Shown here in pieces: positions 61,001-64,000 of a stretch of DNA of 64,000 nucleotides. This stretch comes from Lichenostomus cassidix. Taxonomy: Eukaryota; Chordata; Aves; Passeriformes; Meliphagidae. The stretch lies in contig CM039182.1 of NCBI GenBank assembly GCA_008360975.2, positions 81,065,405 to 81,129,404 of the forward strand, in the 5' to 3' direction. The position numbers and the translations under genes are program-made. The notes under the pieces are model-generated. The model saw nothing but the letters and a program-made list of their open reading frames with translations. It ran no database searches and was not told the origin of the DNA. How positions within the stretch are numbered: position 1 is the first letter of the stretch; every line of letters starts with the position of its first letter.

Positions 61001-64000
61001 AAGTATTGTCTCAAGAAGTTTTATCATCACTATGCAGCAAAGAAAAATGAACTTACATTCTTCCAGTGCATGATAAGACATCTTTTCTATGACTAAGACA
61101 GAGAGGGATTAAAGAGCAAACACAGCATCGCTGCTATTATTTATTCCCAGCACCAGCAGTAGCCAGTTCTTTTAGATGAAAAAAAAGCATTCAACCTTAA
61201 AGACCCAATTAAAAAAACCTTTATTAACTAGGGGTCCTCTGAAAAATCCAGCTTCTGGAAATAGTAGTTTACATGGGAAAAAAGTACGCTGTGTGGTTCT
61301 TTATTTGAATGTGAGTTTTTCTGTCACACGGAGTCATACAGTAAATACATAAATGTCTATTAAGGGATTTTCTAACAGATATCATATTTATCAGGTATAT
61401 ATTCTTCGACACCTGAAACAAGTTTGTGCTGCAGTTTATCTGTAACTATGACCACAGATCCTGTAAATATTCGTTTTAGCATAGTGCTTCAGTACGTTTA
61501 ATATCACCAGGAGACACCAGAGGACAGTATTACAGAAAATGCCTAAGAAGTAATTTTTATATCAATAGTTCCTTTTAATAGATTTCATGCATCAATAGAA
61601 AGTTCTGTTTCCACTTGTCTGTCTTAATGGGAATTATTTTCTTAGATGTTGCCTAATAATTATTGGTCCACAAACAAATTTTTTAAATCAGAAAACTTTA
61701 TGATGGAAAAAAGGTCACTTCATTATTTCTGTTCCTAGTGCCTTCAGGTAGGGCAGGGAAGGGCTTGTCCAAGCCTCAACAAGTTGCACTAAGCTGTGGC
61801 AGCTGTTTCACAGATTTTTCACTCAACAACCAGGTCAGCAAAAGTCCATTCAAACATAAAAATGAAGATATAAAACTCCTCCTTCACTGAGATAAAACAA
61901 GGAGCTCTCGAGTTAATGATGAGAGAGAACAAGCTGAGGCAAGGCAGCAGAACCCCTGAGGAAGGAAGAGCTATGGGATCAAGAACAGCTGAGTGAATGG
62001 ATTGTGCAGGAGGGGGCAGAGAGCTGGAATAACAACCCAGACTTGGCTGAAAGCCTCAAGTCTCTGATGCCAAATGCCTGAATCTTCTGAGTCCTTGATA
62101 CAGAATGCTAGACAATACAACAATCACATGTTTGGACTTGACTGCAAATTCCCAGCTGCTTTATTAGGCTGTGCTCATTACGACCTTTAACATGTAAACA
62201 GCAGTTTACTACAAATGCAAGACTTCCTATCTTGCCAATGCCAATCAACATTTCCTGCCAGGACTGGTAACTGGGAATTTGTTGGAGATGAATGCATTCA
62301 GAAACCCAACACAGGAGGCAAAGCCACTTCCAGTCTGACATTATCTTCACAGTACCTGAATAAGACCAATAGAATTCTTACAGTAATATTATGTTACTGT
62401 ATCAGTAAACAGACAGTGGAATGAAGTGAGTTAAAATGCCAGAGACCTACAAAGTGTTGGAGAGACTGCAGAATGCACACTTCATGATCAATCAGGCAGC
62501 TAGAGCTGGAAAATCAGAATGTGCCTTGTAATAACTCAGCAGACTGAAACATGCAAAATCAGCAAGAATTTTATATTGGTTGATTTTTTTTTTAATGCAT
62601 TGGTCATTTATTTACTTTTTTGGTTTTATATATGTTTTATTATATTTTTCATTAATGTGTGCTATTTATACTTGAGTTATTTGAAGAATAGGTAAGAGAA
62701 ATAGCTGTATGCCAGTGCTCTTAACTTCTGTAAAAGTACTCTGAAACAGGTACAGTTTTGAATGATCTCAGTAATGAGCTCACAGTGAACTTTTGTAAGA
62801 ATGGCATGTTTTAAAATGAGACCAAGAAAAGGTAAGAAAAAAAAGAAAAAAGAAAGGAATGTAGGTTTTATCTTGTATCCAAGAATGTAGAATACTTTAC
62901 TTTCTAAACAGAGAGAATAAAAGGTGGCAAAAAAACGCCTAAATTATAGAAATGGGCAAACTAGAAAATTTAGAAGCTCATACACCACACTCCCTGCTAT
63001 CTACTGTAGTCTTGATTTCAGTGTAATCAAGAACTTTCTGGACTGCAGGAAACTACACAATCCTCTTTAGCCTTTGGGGTTTCACTGTCATACCTCAGGT
63101 GTGTGATTTTTCTGCTCCCTGTAGTGTTTCCTGTGAAATGCAGGCTCCAGTTCTTTGCCTCTATCTCCAGCCTGTGGGCTCCAGAAGTCCTCCAGAAACA
63201 GCTCCAGCTACTTCCAAAAGAAAGGACAATCTGAACTGGAGGGACTGATCCACTTATTTTTTTTTTTTTTTGAAGGCACATAGCACAAAAACTGAAAAAA
63301 AAACCCCTCCAAAACCAAATGAATGCTCTCCATTACACCTTGCAATCCCTTGGATACAATTTGCACAGCAGTCCAAAATAAATAATCCTCATAGTTCCCT
63401 ATTCTTCATGTTCACATGGGGCTTAAAAAAAATTGTGTCTTCTGCCTTATAGTAAAACCTTATAGGAAAAAATTAGTTATAGTTAAAATTATTTCTTAGA
63501 GGTAAGAAATAACTATTTACTGAGAGGATGATTTGTCTGAAATGAACATTTACCTCCTACATTCTGCTGATAATAATTTATACAATAAACTGAGTTGAAT
63601 TATCTTGCTTCCATCATATGCATCTGATAAATTACTTTTTATTTCTCACTTGGACTGTTATCTTTGGAAAAGACAGCACACCCCTGAAAGCAAAGAGAAT
63701 GATTGTAGTAAAGCTTAAAATAAAGATCAAACCCTTTTTGTACATCTAAGTGTTCTATTCTTGGATCAAATATGCTGTAAATTTCCGCTACTTCTTCTGG
63801 ACATTATTGTTATGCATGGTCATGACGAGACCAGAAAGAAAGAAAATTTAGCAGGGCCTAGATGTAAAGCAGCCTGAAGGGTATCAGTTCTTTTCCCTTG
63901 AAATTTATTTTCATTAAATATTAGAATACCTGCAGAAACTGCACAATGTTGTCTTTAAGAACTGAATTGTTTGGAACTGGAGATTAGATTGGCCAGGGAG
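61001..64000. other. Unique AT-rich sequence, no gene seen
   Basis: It contains a T-rich stretch at 62580-62650, an A-rich purine patch at 62825-62857 and a T15 run ending near 63271. No exon or transposon can be supported through the right edge. Confidence 0.45.

Overview
The window looks like a gene-poor stretch of a bird nuclear genome, most likely a songbird (Passeriformes). It is AT-rich and full of in-frame stops on both strands. It carries several degraded CR1 LINE pieces ending in the avian tail (TTCTGTGATTCTGTGATT or its complement), an avian-type endogenous retrovirus LTR, and one tRNA-Ile-derived SINE with a CR1-like tail, the structure of the zebra finch family TguSINE1. There is no operon, ribosome-binding-site or gene-dense bacterial organisation. 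I see no rRNA, functional tRNA or CRISPR array. The longest open frames (up to 178 codons) match no protein I recognise and fit chance expectation for 64 kb of such DNA.

Layout. 1-9.4 kb: mostly unique sequence with a solo LTR at about 4.1-4.5 kb and the only convincing exon-like segment, 7797-7963 on the + strand, flanked by AG and GT splice signals and with vertebrate-like codon choice. A weaker exon-like block at 2292-2382 is phase-compatible with it. 9.5-10.3 kb: a degenerate telomere-like block, C-rich (CCTAA-like) on its left and G-rich (TTAGGG-like) on its right. 10.4-14.4 kb: very old CR1 debris and the SINE. 14.4-26.9 kb: unique sequence, three CR1 fragments in minus orientation, an (ATT)n microsatellite, an AP-1-containing inverted repeat, and a GC-richer LTR-like composite at 21.0-22.2 kb. 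27-52 kb: mainly unique AT-rich sequence, a long fossil of an ancient amniote CR1 (38.2-39.05 kb) still recognisable in its reverse transcriptase and 3' end, simple repeats, a perfect short hairpin, a long purine tract and an older CR1 fragment. 53.6-55.7 kb: three unconnected CR1 pieces close together. 55.7-64 kb: nearly repeat-free sequence, a reasonable place to look for conserved regulatory elements.

How the parts work together. The features are independent transposon insertions and decay products rather than a pathway. If the exon at 7797 is real, the window is probably intronic or flanking sequence of a large + strand gene that I cannot name. I found no convincing previously undescribed system. 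The telomere-like polarity switch, the exon candidate and the LTR-like composite are the best items to follow up.
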